Assembly: GCA_002293965.1 (NCBI GenBank)
Contig: DBEG01000003.1
Span: forward strand, 1-30,378
From: Actinobacteria bacterium UBA912
GTDB taxonomy: Bacteria > Actinomycetota > Coriobacteriia > Anaerosomatales > UBA912
Direction: 5' to 3'
Length of the DNA: 30,378 bases
The notes under the pieces are model-generated. The model did no database searches and was not told the DNA's origin. It was given only the letters and a program-made list of their open reading frames with translations. A program made the translations under genes and the position numbers. Shown here in pieces: positions 1 to 8,797 of this stretch (position 1 is the first letter of the stretch; the number at the start of each line of letters is the position of its first letter).

Positions 1-2267
1 GTGGTGAAGTCCAGCCTGATCGCGTCGATCCCCATGTCGATGATCTCACTCGTTGCCTTCGCGAGGTCCAGAGGTACCGAGTTCAGGATGTGTGTCCGCC
101 CCTGCGAATCCACAAACATCGGGAAGATGAAGTCCTTCCTGTCTCGCAGGGTGTGTTCGCGCTCCCTTCTGGTGCAAGTTGCGCATCGCCCCGAGCAGGC
201 TCCCAGCGCAGTCAACACGCAAGGCTCGGTCACCATGAGCTCCTGCCGCCCGTAGAACGTCATTCCCACAGGGATCGAGGCGCGCTGGGTGAGAGCGGCG
301 AGCTGTCTTCCGGATAGCTCAGGAGACAGCCAGACGAAAGAAGCGCCTATCTCGCGCAATGCTTCGACGGTGAACGGGTTGGTGACGTTAAGGCTCCAGT
401 CGGCCTCCAGGAAGACATCACTTCCAGATAGCGCTTTCAATCCCCCGAGGTCGCCGACGCTAGCGCGCCCAAAGCCCCGGGCCATCGTGGTGTGAGCCTC
501 GAGTTCGCCATCGAGCGAGATCCGTGGCAGCTCGGCAACGATTGCCGGGCCGAGGACATCTTCGGCGGCAAGTACTTCGAGGGGCAGCATCGCCCGATGT
601 GCGCCCGCAGCCAGGCAAGCCTTCGCCACCTGCAGGCTCCTGCACCTGACGACAATCTCGGGCAGGTCACGCCTTCGCGCGACCAGCGCCAGTGCAGGGA
701 CGTCGGGGCGCTTCGGCTCGCGCGCAAGCCACGACTCTAGGATGGAGCCCTCGAGAACCTCGATCGCCTCCTTGCGCAACCGATGCAACGCCGAGTAACC
801 CAGACCCGCGTCACCCGAAAGCTGGATGTCCAGGTCTCCGATCCTGAAAGGCGTTCCTCCCAATCTGCCGACATGCTCGCCGATCTCCTCGGCGGTGATC
901 GCCTTGGTGCGTGCGCGTTCGACGACAGGCCCCGTGGCCGTGCCTCGATGTCCCTCTCTGCTGACTTCGACCTGAAGCTCTTCGCCGACGACGACTTTGA
1001 CCGTCATGTCGATGGCAAGGCGCGCTCCAACGTCCTTCGCAAAGGTCCTCCTGGCAGCTTCGTTGAGTGCGGAGTTGACGACCCTGAATACTCTGTCACC
1101 GACGCTGACGGAGCGGTGGGCCGCGATCTGTACAACAGCTGCCGAAGGAGCTGCCACGACCTCACGACCATCGAGTTTCAGCGACGAGGTCTTCTGAGCG
1201 TGACGCCCGGACTTGGTCCAATACTCGACGACATCCCCGCGATCGAGCCCGACATCGAGCTTGACCCGCGCGGTGCCGGCTTCGGTCGCGATGACTCGCC
1301 CGATGGGCACGCCACGGTTGTTGGGCCTGGTGCGGCTCATCATGTCGCCCGTACGATCGCCGGTTAGATACGCGGAGGTGAATCCCCTACTGAACGCCTC
1401 GGCGAGTATGGCCTCCTCTGCCTCGGTGGCCCTATAGCTCTCCGGATCAGCCGACGCCCGGTCCAGTGCGGCCCGATAAACGCCCGTGACGAGGGCGACG
1501 TATTCCGGACTCTTCATGCGCCCCTCTATCTTGAGTGACTTGACGCCTGTTGCAATCAGCTCAGGGAGCAGGTGGATCGTGTGGAGGTCCTTCGGCGATA
1601 GCAGATGTGGGCCCTCTTTGGCCACGCTGCGGCCCTTGGCGTCGATCAGATCGTACGGAAGGCGACACGGCTGAGCGCAGTGACCTCGGTTCGCCGAACG
1701 ACCACCGATCACCGAAGACATCAGGCATTGGCCCGAGTAGCAGACGCACAGGGCCCCGTGTGCAAAGACTTCGACTTCCATCGCAGTGGAGTCGACCACA
1801 CTGGCGATGCGGGCCAGCGAGAGCTCCCTCGCTAGCGTGACGCGAGCGAAGCCCATCTCGGCAAGCGCTTCTGCGGCCCGGGAATTGTGCGTGCCTACCT
1901 GAGTGGATGCGTGCATCCGGACTTCAGGCAACTGCGCGCGTATAAGCCGAGCCAGACCCAGATCCTGGACAATCACCGCATCCACACCAGCCCCCCAGGC
2001 ATCAGCGGTCATCTGAAGGGCATGGAGCAGCTCGGTCTCGAAGAGTGCGACGTTGAGCGTCAGATAGACCCTGGTTGCGTGAAGATGGGCGAACCGTGTA
2101 GCTTCGCCGAGCGTCTCAAGAGTGAAATTCTCGGCACCACCTCTCGCGTTGAGGGTATCGAGTCCCAGGTATACTGCGTCTGCGCCACTGTGGACGGCGG
2201 CTCGAAGAGCATCAGGACCGCCAGCCGGTGCCAAGAGCTCGGGTATATCCCGCATATTTCTGTTCAT
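1..2267 (-). CDS. U32-family peptidase / RlhA-like protein, 3' end cut by window edge
   Basis: Reading the minus strand from ATG 2267 gives an open frame of 755 codons with no stop before the window edge, so the C-terminus is missing. The N-terminus (PELLAPAGGPDALRAAVHSGADAVYLG) is the classic start of the U32 TIM-barrel. The U32 signature lies at about residues 166-184 (EVFAHGALCVCYSGQC), followed by a NRGxCAQPCR motif. Cys174, Cys181, Cys197 and Cys201 match the four cysteines that bind an Fe-S cluster in studied U32 proteins; Cys176 is an extra one. The length and a second cysteine group near the end (four Cys at about residues 681-695, then an LRDRKDFIFP segment) fit the long subfamily with a DUF3656-type extension, which includes E. 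coli RlhA (23S rRNA C2501 hydroxylation). By family knowledge it is therefore more likely an RNA-modification factor than a secreted protease. An in-frame ATG at 2255 is an alternative start. It is divergent from the PBP gene. Confidence 0.9.
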   Translation of the reverse strand, partial: MNRNMRDIPELLAPAGGPDALRAAVHSGADAVYLGLDTLNARGGAENFTLETLGEATRFAHLHATRVYLTLNVALFETELLHALQMTADAWGAGVDAVIVQDLGLARLIRAQLPEVRMHASTQVGTHNSRAAEALAEMGFARVTLARELSLARIASVVDSTAMEVEVFAHGALCVCYSGQCLMSSVIGGRSANRGHCAQPCRLPYDLIDAKGRSVAKEGPHLLSPKDLHTIHLLPELIATGVKSLKIEGRMKSPEYVALVTGVYRAALDRASADPESYRATEAEEAILAEAFSRGFTSAYLTGDRTGDMMSRTRPNNRGVPIGRVIATEAGTARVKLDVGLDRGDVVEYWTKSGRHAQKTSSLKLDGREVVAAPSAAVVQIAAHRSVSVGDRVFRVVNSALNEAARRTFAKDVGARLAIDMTVKVVVGEELQVEVSREGHRGTATGPVVERARTKAITAEEIGEHVGRLGGTPFRIGDLDIQLSGDAGLGYSALHRLRKEAIEVLEGSILESWLAREPKRPDVPALALVARRRDLPEIVVRCRSLQVAKACLAAGAHRAMLPLEVLAAEDVLGPAIVAELPRISLDGELEAHTTMARGFGRASVGDLGGLKALSGSDVFLEADWSLNVTNPFTVEALREIGASFVWLSPELSGRQLAALTQRASIPVGMTFYGRQELMVTEPCVLTALGACSGRCATCTRREREHTLRDRKDFIFPMFVDSQGRTHILNSVPLDLAKATSEIIDMGIDAIRLDFT

Positions 2268-2324
2268 TCTGTATCCATTCGGTAACATAGTGGTCGATAA
2301 TCACGAAACGTCAGGGTAATCCGG

Positions 2325-2348
2325 CAAACTATAGGTCAAACTATCAGT
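2325..2348. repeat. Tandem 12-bp direct repeat upstream of the PBP gene
   Basis: Two adjacent 12-bp units, caaactataggt and caaactatcagt, agree at 10 of 12 positions. They end one base before the Shine-Dalgarno sequence AGGAGGTG (2349-2356) of the PBP gene, and they lie in the short region between two divergent genes. They could be a regulator site or part of the 5' untranslated region. Chance is also possible in so short a stretch. Confidence 0.4.
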
Positions 2349-2367
2349 AGGAGGTGAAACCCCGGAT

Positions 2368-4602
2368 ATGTCAAGTCGCCGAAAGCGAATGAAGCGCACG
2401 AACAAGCGTTTTGGCAGCGCAGCAACCATCTTGTCGATCACCGTTGTGTTGTTTGTGGTCTTCGCTCTCGGCGGTGCCGGGGGTGCCTACTGCCTGGTGA
2501 ACTCGTGGCTGCAGGACCTTCCCGACTATGAGGATCCCCGCGCCTTCGAGGTCGCCCAGGCAACCAGGATATACTCGGCGGACGGTGTTCTGCTAGCCCG
2601 ACTCTTCCTGGAGAACAGAACCGTCGTCCCAAAGTCGCAGATCTCCACTTATCTGGCGGATGCCACTGTGGCCGTCGAGGACGAGCGCTTCTACGAACAT
2701 CCCGGGGTCGATCCGCAGGGAATCGTGCGTGCTTTTGTGAACAGCTTCGTCAAAGGCCGCGGCTTAGAAGGTGCATCGACGCTTACCCAGCAGTACATCC
2801 GCAACACCATTCTTGTGGATGAGCGCACCGACATCACTTTCCGCCGAAAGGTCCGCGAGGCCTATCTTGCACTTGAGCTTGAGAAACGAAAGTCCAAAGA
2901 GCAGATATTGGAGCTCTACCTGAACGCGGTCTACTACGGCGAGGGTGCTTACGGCGCACAGGCTGCTGCGAACGTCTACTTCTCGAAGGACGCCGCTGAC
3001 CTGACTCTGGCGGAGGCCGCTTTGCTGGCTGGACTCCCCCAGCGCCCAGGCAGGCTCTCCCCGTATGACAATCCGGACGCAGCTTTGGAACGCAGAGCCC
3101 ACGTACTCGATCGCATGCTCGTCAACGACTACATCACTCGCGATGAGTATGAATCGGCGATGGCCGAACCGCTGACGCTCAAACGCGCCGAAGAGCCTCT
3201 CCACGGAATCTATGCCGCACACTACTTCGTCTCTCACGTACGCAGACTACTGCAAGATGATTTCGATCAGTCCCTGGTCTTCGGGGGTGGTCTCACCGTC
3301 TACACCACTCTGGACACCCGCTTGCAGGGCTACGCCGAGAACGCCGTTTTCTCGGCCCTGGGACAACCGGGGGATCCGGATGCGTCGCTAGTCTCAGTCG
3401 ATCCGCGTAACGGACACATCAAGGCAATGGTCGGCGGTCGGGACTATGCGACCAACAAGTTCAACCTAGCAACACAAGGTAGCCGACAACCTGGATCCGC
3501 GTTCAAGACATTCGTGCTGGTAGCGGCGATGGAAGACGGGATGCCGCCTCATCGGCAGATGGACTCCTCTTCGCCAGCTGTGATCAGGACCACGCCCCCT
3601 TGGGAGGTCTCCAACTCCGAAGGTCGCGGAAGAGGCCTCATCACCATCGACCAGGCTACGGCTATCTCGGTCAACACCGTTTTCGCGCGCTTGATCTGGG
3701 ACCTCAACGAGCGCGACGGAAAGACGGGTGCCGAAAAGGTCGCGGATGTCTCCCAGCGAATGGGAATCACAACCAACATACCGGCCCTCCCGTCCATCGC
3801 ACTCGGTAGCCAGAACGTGACTCCTCTCGAGATGGCCGCAGCATACGGCACTCTCGCAAACAATGGCCTGGCTTTCCCGCCAATCGCCATCACCAAGGTC
3901 GAGGCTTCTGATGGCGAAGTCGTATACGAGGCAAAGCCCAAGAGCACCAAAGCCATCGAGCCAGAGATCGCGTATGCGGCAACCACTGTGCTAGAGGGCG
4001 TCATCAGCCGAGGAACCGCGAGTCGCGCCCGCATTGGCCGACCTGCCGCAGGCAAGACTGGCACCTCCCAGAACAACCGCGATGCCTGGTTCGCGGGATA
4101 CACGCCCCAACTTTCCACTGCCGTGTGGGTGGGCTACTACGAGACTGAACTTCCGATGAACAACGTCCGGGGCCGTAGAGGCTTCGGAGGCACACTAGCC
4201 GCTCCCATCTGGGCCGACTTCATGCGTGCAGCTCATGAAGGTTTGGCGGTCATGAACTTTGAATCGCAACCCAGACCGAAGTACATCTGGAAACCTGAGT
4301 GGGATTCGAGGATCAGCGTCCCCTCGCTCGAAGGCATGAGTCGTGCACAAATCGCCGAAGCGATGGAAGAGGCGGGATTGCGGGCCGTATTCAGTGAGGC
4401 CTTCAACACCACAGTGCCAGTGGGCCAGATAATCTCCCAGCGCCCCGAGGGCGGTGCCCGCGTTCGCGACAACACCGTCGTCAACATCGTGATCTCGCGA
4501 GGTCCCGCGCCGCAAACCCCAGTGCCGCCAGTGATTCCGCCCTCGCCCATCCCACCTGATCCACCCGACGTGCCCTCGGATCCGACTACTCCAACACCTT
4601 AG
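2368..4602 (+). CDS. Class A penicillin-binding protein (PBP1a type) with C-terminal PASTA domain
   Basis: This is a bifunctional peptidoglycan synthase of 744 aa: it polymerises lipid II and cross-links stem peptides outside the membrane. A basic cytoplasmic tail (residues 1-14) precedes one membrane anchor (about 17-45). The GT51 glycosyltransferase domain follows, with the EDERFYEHPG motif (catalytic Glu104), GASTLTQQ (135-142) and RKVREAYLALELE (160-172). The transpeptidase domain shows the nucleophile motif GSAFK (Ser377/Lys380), SVN (434-436) and KTGTS (563-567), so all catalytic residues are present. Residues about 651-711 form one PASTA repeat, the extracellular module linked to muropeptide and beta-lactam recognition in Gram-positives. 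The last 33 residues are Pro/Thr/Asp-rich and probably extend through the wall. A strong Shine-Dalgarno AGGAGGTG sits 11 nt before the ATG. It stands alone, convergent with mpg across only 24 bp. Confidence 0.96.
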   Translation: MSSRRKRMKRTNKRFGSAATILSITVVLFVVFALGGAGGAYCLVNSWLQDLPDYEDPRAFEVAQATRIYSADGVLLARLFLENRTVVPKSQISTYLADATVAVEDERFYEHPGVDPQGIVRAFVNSFVKGRGLEGASTLTQQYIRNTILVDERTDITFRRKVREAYLALELEKRKSKEQILELYLNAVYYGEGAYGAQAAANVYFSKDAADLTLAEAALLAGLPQRPGRLSPYDNPDAALERRAHVLDRMLVNDYITRDEYESAMAEPLTLKRAEEPLHGIYAAHYFVSHVRRLLQDDFDQSLVFGGGLTVYTTLDTRLQGYAENAVFSALGQPGDPDASLVSVDPRNGHIKAMVGGRDYATNKFNLATQGSRQPGSAFKTFVLVAAMEDGMPPHRQMDSSSPAVIRTTPPWEVSNSEGRGRGLITIDQATAISVNTVFARLIWDLNERDGKTGAEKVADVSQRMGITTNIPALPSIALGSQNVTPLEMAAAYGTLANNGLAFPPIAITKVEASDGEVVYEAKPKSTKAIEPEIAYAATTVLEGVISRGTASRARIGRPAAGKTGTSQNNRDAWFAGYTPQLSTAVWVGYYETELPMNNVRGRRGFGGTLAAPIWADFMRAAHEGLAVMNFESQPRPKYIWKPEWDSRISVPSLEGMSRAQIAEAMEEAGLRAVFSEAFNTTVPVGQIISQRPEGGARVRDNTVVNIVISRGPAPQTPVPPVIPPSPIPPDPPDVPSDPTTPTP

Positions 4603-4626
4603 GATTAAGTTGTCTGGATTTGAAAA

Positions 4627-5253
4627 CTAGCTCCTCCGGGACACGTAACGACTCTGTGCAATGTAGTACCGCAGAGGCAGATTCTGCCCGGCAGAGAGTC
4701 CGATCCTTCCTGAAGTGGCGATCTCGGCCGTTGGCACAGTAGGTGCATCATAGAGCTCCAGTCGCCCTGCGTTGATGAAGGTCGCGTTGTCCTCCATGGT
4801 AATCCCTAAAGCCGAGGTAAGGCGACCCGGACCACTTGCCAGCAACAATGGCTCAACAGTGCCCCTGCGCTGCGCCATCACCTCGGCGCCGAACATCGGC
4901 TCTATGGCCCGGATGAGCACCGCCCCCGCCACCCCGTCAGGCATACAAACGACGTTGAGCATGTGGTGAATGCCATACGATAGATAAACGTAAACCGAGC
5001 CCGGCGGGCCGTACATCGTAGCGTTTCGCGAAGTGATGCCTTTTGTAGCGGCGTGGCTGCCGGGATCCTCGGCCCCAAGGTAGGCCTCGACTTCAACAAT
5101 CCTTCCGCCCACGACCACCTCGCCATCCCGAACCACCAGCGTCTTGCCTAGTAGCTCGATTGCCGCCACTCTGGGATCACCCTCAAAGGTGTCGAGCGAA
5201 AGCTGGGCCCCTAGGCCGACAGTCACTCTTTCGGAGCTGCGTCCTGAATCCAT
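4627..5253 (-). CDS. mpg: DNA-3-methyladenine glycosylase (AAG/MPG family)
   Basis: This base-excision repair enzyme removes alkylated purines such as 3-methyladenine. At 208 aa it has the usual size for bacterial members. The motif VEVEAYLGAEDPGSHA carries the catalytic Glu (Glu56), followed by SRNATMYGPPGSVYVYLSYG (75-94) and IHHMLNVV, which form the base-flipping pocket in the human homologue. SGPGRLTSALGI and the segment ending in LPLRYYI are also typical. The start is uncertain. ATG 5253 has AAGGA upstream but overlaps argH by 31 bp. A GTG at 5226 forms a GTGA overlap with the argH stop and would give 199 aa. Either way it is the last gene of the arginine operon and probably translationally coupled to argH; I see no functional link between the two. 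Confidence 0.93.
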   Translation of the reverse strand: MDSGRSSERVTVGLGAQLSLDTFEGDPRVAAIELLGKTLVVRDGEVVVGGRIVEVEAYLGAEDPGSHAATKGITSRNATMYGPPGSVYVYLSYGIHHMLNVVCMPDGVAGAVLIRAIEPMFGAEVMAQRRGTVEPLLLASGPGRLTSALGITMEDNATFINAGRLELYDAPTVPTAEIATSGRIGLSAGQNLPLRYYIAQSRYVSRRS

Positions 5254-6644
5254 GCGCTGTCCTTGGCGATGTCCTTCTCTGCAGTTTCGAGTTGCGCTGC
5301 GAAAGCGTCGATTCCAGTGCCACCTGCGCTTGTCCTGCGAGCCGCCACCGAGCGGATGTCAATCACATCGGCGACCCCGTCGGCGAACCCTGGATGGATC
5401 GCGGCATACTCCTCGGGCGAGAGATCCTGCAGAGTCCTGCCTGAGCGCTCGCACTCCAGAACCAGGCGCCCGACGACCTCATGTGCGGCCCTGAAGGGCA
5501 AGCCTTGTACCACGAGATGGTCGGCCAGGTCCGTTGCCGCCATGAATCCGCCGAGTGCTGCGTTGGCCATCATCTCCTCGTTGACGCGCAGTGTGGACAG
5601 CATGCCAGAGACGACGCTCATACAGGCCAACGTTGTATCTATGGCGTCGAATGCCGACTCCTTGTCCTCTTGCATGTCCTTGTTATAGGCGAGCGGAAGG
5701 CCCTTAAGCACCATCAAGAGTCCCACGAGGTCTCCGGTGACCCTTCCTGTCTTTCCGCGCACCAGTTCAGCGAAGTCCGGATTTTTCTTCTGCGGCATGA
5801 TGCTCGACCCAGTTGCATAGGTGTCATCCATGGTCACAAAACCAAACTCCTCGGTGGACCAAAGGATTAGCTCCTCACAAAGCCTGGACATATGGATCAT
5901 CGAAACCGTGCAGGCGTATACGATATCAAGCAAGAAATCCCTATCACTTACTGCGTCCATCGAATTCGCCGAGATCCCAGCGAAGCCAAGCCGATCGGCA
6001 ACCTGCTGGCGATCGATTGGAAACGAGGTGCCGGCCAGAGCCGCGCTGCCCAGAGGAAGCGTGTCAGCGGCATCGTATGAGTGCTTGAACCTGAGCGCAT
6101 CGCGGGAAAGCATCCATTGGTAAGCCAGAATGTGATGACTGAAGAGTACGGGCTGAGCCTTTTGGAGGTGCGTGTATCCGGGCATGACCACATGTGTATG
6201 CTCTTTGGCAAGGCGAAGTATCGCTTCTCGTAGTGCTACATTGGCCTGGATGAGCTCCACAGCGCACCGCTTGACGTAGAGACGAGTGTCGGTAGCGACC
6301 TGGTCATTTCGACTCCGAGCGGTGTGTAGGCGCCCGCCTGCGGGGCCTATCCGCTCGGTGAGCACGCGTTCGATGGCCATGTGGATGTCCTCGTCCGCCA
6401 GGTCAAAGATGAAGCTACCGTCACGGATCTCACGATATATCTGCGATAACCCTGCTTCGATCGCGTCCGCATCGGTCCCAGAGATGATGTCGTTGTCTGC
6501 AAGCATTCGCGCATGCGCGATAGAGGCCTTGATATCCTCGGCCCACATTCGTTTGTCGACATCGAGCGAGGCTCCAAACTCTTCTAGGAACCTCCCGCCG
6601 AAACGCTCGAAACGCCCGCCCCAGTTCTTTCTCGACCTATTCAC
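5223..6644 (-). CDS. argH: Argininosuccinate lyase
   Basis: This enzyme catalyses the last step of arginine synthesis, cleaving argininosuccinate to arginine and fumarate as a cytosolic homotetramer. Family motifs are in order: the N-terminal WGGRF segment, TARSRNDQVATD (108-119), GYTHLQKAQP with the conserved catalytic His159, and the fumarase/aspartase superfamily signature GSSIMPQKKNPD (279-290), which carries the mobile catalytic Ser. I place the start at GTG 6644, giving 473 aa, because GGGAG lies 8 nt before it. A GTG at 6653 (476 aa) has that sequence almost touching the start codon. The gene overlaps the stop of the preceding membrane gene by 8 bp and is followed by overlapping mpg. 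Nothing is missing relative to the family. Confidence 0.97.
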   Translation of the reverse strand: MNRSRKNWGGRFERFGGRFLEEFGASLDVDKRMWAEDIKASIAHARMLADNDIISGTDADAIEAGLSQIYREIRDGSFIFDLADEDIHMAIERVLTERIGPAGGRLHTARSRNDQVATDTRLYVKRCAVELIQANVALREAILRLAKEHTHVVMPGYTHLQKAQPVLFSHHILAYQWMLSRDALRFKHSYDAADTLPLGSAALAGTSFPIDRQQVADRLGFAGISANSMDAVSDRDFLLDIVYACTVSMIHMSRLCEELILWSTEEFGFVTMDDTYATGSSIMPQKKNPDFAELVRGKTGRVTGDLVGLLMVLKGLPLAYNKDMQEDKESAFDAIDTTLACMSVVSGMLSTLRVNEEMMANAALGGFMAATDLADHLVVQGLPFRAAHEVVGRLVLECERSGRTLQDLSPEEYAAIHPGFADGVADVIDIRSVAARRTSAGGTGIDAFAAQLETAEKDIAKDSAWIQDAAPKE

Positions 6645-7059
6645 TTTGCCCACTCCCTGAATCCTTCTTCAGCTTCTGTCGTATCAGAGCCGTAACGAAT
6701 CTTGCTGCTGGAAACGCGAGAGCAGCGCCGACGCCTACCCCCGCCATGTTGTACGCCCATTGGACCCGCGGTGTCTGCCCAGGCAGCAGAACCGGAAGTA
6801 GCGACCCGAATATGATCGCCCCCACCACGAATGCGTTCTGGTTACGCGTTCCCCGGGATTCGGTGGAACCGAAGGCCCCTACCACTGCCCCGATGAACAG
6901 CCCCATGTAAAACGAGAACGCCACTGTGTTCGTCTGGATATCGATTGCCCCGGTAAGTAGCCAGAGTACGTAGGCAAGTGCCGTCCAAAGGACCACCCAA
7001 GCTCCAGCCGCGGCCAGGACATGCAAATCGCTTCTGCTAAGAAATTTAGATCGCAACAT
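6637..7059 (-). CDS. Unknown four-helix membrane protein inside the arginine operon
   Basis: This 140-aa protein is not one I recognise. Four hydrophobic segments are visible at about residues 12-35, 46-64, 76-93 and 104-125. A short loop rich in Gly, Ser, Thr, Arg and Asn separates segments two and three (STESRGTRNQN), and a charged tail (RQKLKKDSGSGQSE) follows the fourth. The ATG at 7059 overlaps the end of argG by 14 bp and has AGGCAGGG upstream; the stop overlaps the argH start by 8 bp. Longer in-frame starts exist inside argG, but they lack the membrane-protein character and are unlikely. The tight coupling on both sides means it is co-translated with argG and argH. A role in arginine or precursor transport, or a neutral passenger, are both guesses. 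It has no obvious transporter motif and is short for a permease. Confidence 0.75.
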   Translation of the reverse strand: MLRSKFLSRSDLHVLAAAGAWVVLWTALAYVLWLLTGAIDIQTNTVAFSFYMGLFIGAVVGAFGSTESRGTRNQNAFVVGAIIFGSLLPVLLPGQTPRVQWAYNMAGVGVGAALAFPAARFVTALIRQKLKKDSGSGQSE

Positions 7060-8275
7060 CGCCCTGCCTGGTCGCCTTCTGTCGCTGTCGGGCCCAAACC
7101 TTGGTCGGCAAGCCGTGTAGATCGACGAATCCTTTGGCCGCTTTGTGATCGAAAGTGTCGGCTTCATCGTAGGTAGCAAGGTTGTAGTCGTAGAGCGAGT
7201 AAGGGCTTCGGCGACCCACCGTGACACAGCTACCTGCCGAGAAACGAAGACGCACGTCGCCGGTAACCATCTCTTGTGTGGTCCGTACGAACGCGTCAAG
7301 CGCCTCCTTGAGCGGTGAATACCATAGACCGTTGTAGACGAGTTCCGACCACTTCTGTTCGATGCCAAGCTTGTAGTGGAGTACCGAGCGCTCAAGGCAC
7401 AATTCCTCCAGGGCCTTATGGGCGGTAATCAACGCCAATGCGCCAGGGACTTCATAGATCTCGCGGGATTTCACACCCACAAGGCGGTTCTCGATCATGT
7501 CGATCCTGCCGAAACCGTGGGCTCCCGCTATGGCCGTCATCTGTCCGATGATGTCGATGAAGCTTGCCCGGACGCCATTGATCGCCGTCGGGAGCCCAGC
7601 CTCGAAAGTAATCTCAACATATTCAGGCTCTGCCGAGGCAGACTCATTTGTAGCGGTCAAGGTATAGATGTCCGTCGGTGGCTCTACCCAAGGATCCTCA
7701 AGGATTCCGCACTCGATGGCCCGACCCCAGAGGTTGTCATCAATTGAGTACGGATTCTCCTTGGTGGTGGGGACTGGTATTCCTCGCTCTATCGCCCATT
7801 CCATGGCCTGTTCCCGCGTTTTGAGCTCCCATTCGCGGACAGGTGCGATAATCTCTAATCCGGGATCTAGGCCCATCACTCCGACCTCAAACCGGACCTG
7901 ATCGTTGCCCTTGCCGGTGCAACCATGACCAATGAATCGCGCGTTGCGCTTTCGAGCCTCCTCGACAAGATGCTTCACGATGATTGGTCGCGACAAGGCG
8001 CTCACCAGGGGGTACTTGTTCTCATACAAAGCGTTGGTCTTCAGCGCCTTCGACAGATAGTCATCCACGTACTCTTGACGAACATCCTTCACCACCGAGT
8101 CGGCTGCCCCTATGTCAAGTGCTTTCCTCCGGATGAAATCGAGATCCTGCCGCTCTTGGCCAACGTCAACAGCAAGCGCAACGACATCAACATCGTAATT
8201 CTCCGAGATCCAGCGAATAGCAACCGAGGTATCCAATCCGCCCGAATACGCTAGTACACACACATCCTTTGCCAT
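7046..8275 (-). CDS. argG: Argininosuccinate synthase
   Basis: This enzyme joins citrulline and aspartate using ATP, the penultimate step of arginine synthesis, in the cytosol. The N-terminal ATP pyrophosphatase loop AYSGGLDTSVA is at residues 9-19. Further family motifs are GHGCTGKGNDQVRFE, the VPTTKENPYSIDDNLWGR segment and a C-terminal YSLYDYNLATY region. The 409-aa length is normal. The start ATG 8275 has AGGA 4 nt upstream and the expected N-terminus (KDVCVLAYSGG). It follows argR by 44 bp, and its end overlaps the small membrane gene. The sequence is intact and belongs with high certainty to the argC-to-argH operon. Confidence 0.98.
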   Translation of the reverse strand: MAKDVCVLAYSGGLDTSVAIRWISENYDVDVVALAVDVGQERQDLDFIRRKALDIGAADSVVKDVRQEYVDDYLSKALKTNALYENKYPLVSALSRPIIVKHLVEEARKRNARFIGHGCTGKGNDQVRFEVGVMGLDPGLEIIAPVREWELKTREQAMEWAIERGIPVPTTKENPYSIDDNLWGRAIECGILEDPWVEPPTDIYTLTATNESASAEPEYVEITFEAGLPTAINGVRASFIDIIGQMTAIAGAHGFGRIDMIENRLVGVKSREIYEVPGALALITAHKALEELCLERSVLHYKLGIEQKWSELVYNGLWYSPLKEALDAFVRTTQEMVTGDVRLRFSAGSCVTVGRRSPYSLYDYNLATYDEADTFDHKAAKGFVDLHGLPTKVWARQRQKATRQGDVAI

Positions 8276-8319
8276 AGTTCCTGAATACCTCCATGTCGAT
8301 GATTTCGCAATCGGTCAGG

Positions 8320-8748
8320 CTAATCGGTTCTGAACTTAGATATCCGCTCTCTCAGCACAATGGCTGCATCTTCGCTTTCGGTTATCAACAGCACGGTATC
8401 ATCGCCCGCAATGCTGCCCAGTATTCCTTCGAGCTCCGCTCTGTCCATAGCTGCGGCAACGCCCTGTGCGGTTCCTGGAGATGTCTTGACGAGCACTAGG
8501 TTGCCGGTATGGATCACCGAGATTACCACTTCAGTAACCATACGATGGAGATGCTGGTCCTCGGCAAGTACGTAGACTCCCTCTGGGACCTTGCGCAGTC
8601 CAATCTCGGAAATGTCGCGCGACACCGTAGCCTGCGTGCACTCCTGGCCCCGCTTTGCCAAGGCTTCAACCAAATCGCGCTGAGTGCGTATCCTATCCTG
8701 TCGGACTATCGCCCGAATCAAATCATGCCGCTCTCGTCTCTTTCCCAT
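8320..8748 (-). CDS. argR: Arginine repressor
   Basis: This arginine-responsive repressor (142 aa) is a hexamer that binds ARG boxes when arginine is high. The N-terminal winged helix-turn-helix includes the recognition segment ECTQATVSRDISEIGLRKV (36-54), with the conserved SRD. The C-terminal oligomerisation and arginine-binding domain has GTAQGVAAAMDRAEL (92-106) and GSIAGDDTVLLI (111-122), where the two Asp residues contact arginine in studied homologues. Its place between argF and argG matches the actinobacterial order. It should control its own operon through the candidate sites in front of argC (14219-14267). It is preceded by a 61-bp gap after argF, counted from the argF stop at 8798 to the ArgR start, that may hold an internal promoter; I could not identify one. 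Confidence 0.97.
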   Translation of the reverse strand: MGKRRERHDLIRAIVRQDRIRTQRDLVEALAKRGQECTQATVSRDISEIGLRKVPEGVYVLAEDQHLHRMVTEVVISVIHTGNLVLVKTSPGTAQGVAAAMDRAELEGILGSIAGDDTVLLITESEDAAIVLRERISKFRTD

Positions 8749-8797
8749 AGCCTATCACTTCGCCTTCTAGTCAACCCCTACAGGACTGGCAAACCGG

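Noticed and set aside
783..1367. A 194-codon plus-strand frame.
   Set aside because: It lies antisense to the well-supported U32 gene, whose continuous frame I translated through this region.
4603..4626. A shared terminator between the convergent PBP and mpg genes.
   Set aside because: The 24-bp gap has no hairpin with a T-run on either strand.
7060..7395. N-terminal extension of the argG-argH membrane protein by 112 codons.
   Set aside because: The extension lies wholly within argG in another frame and lacks hydrophobic segments; a good start exists at 7059.
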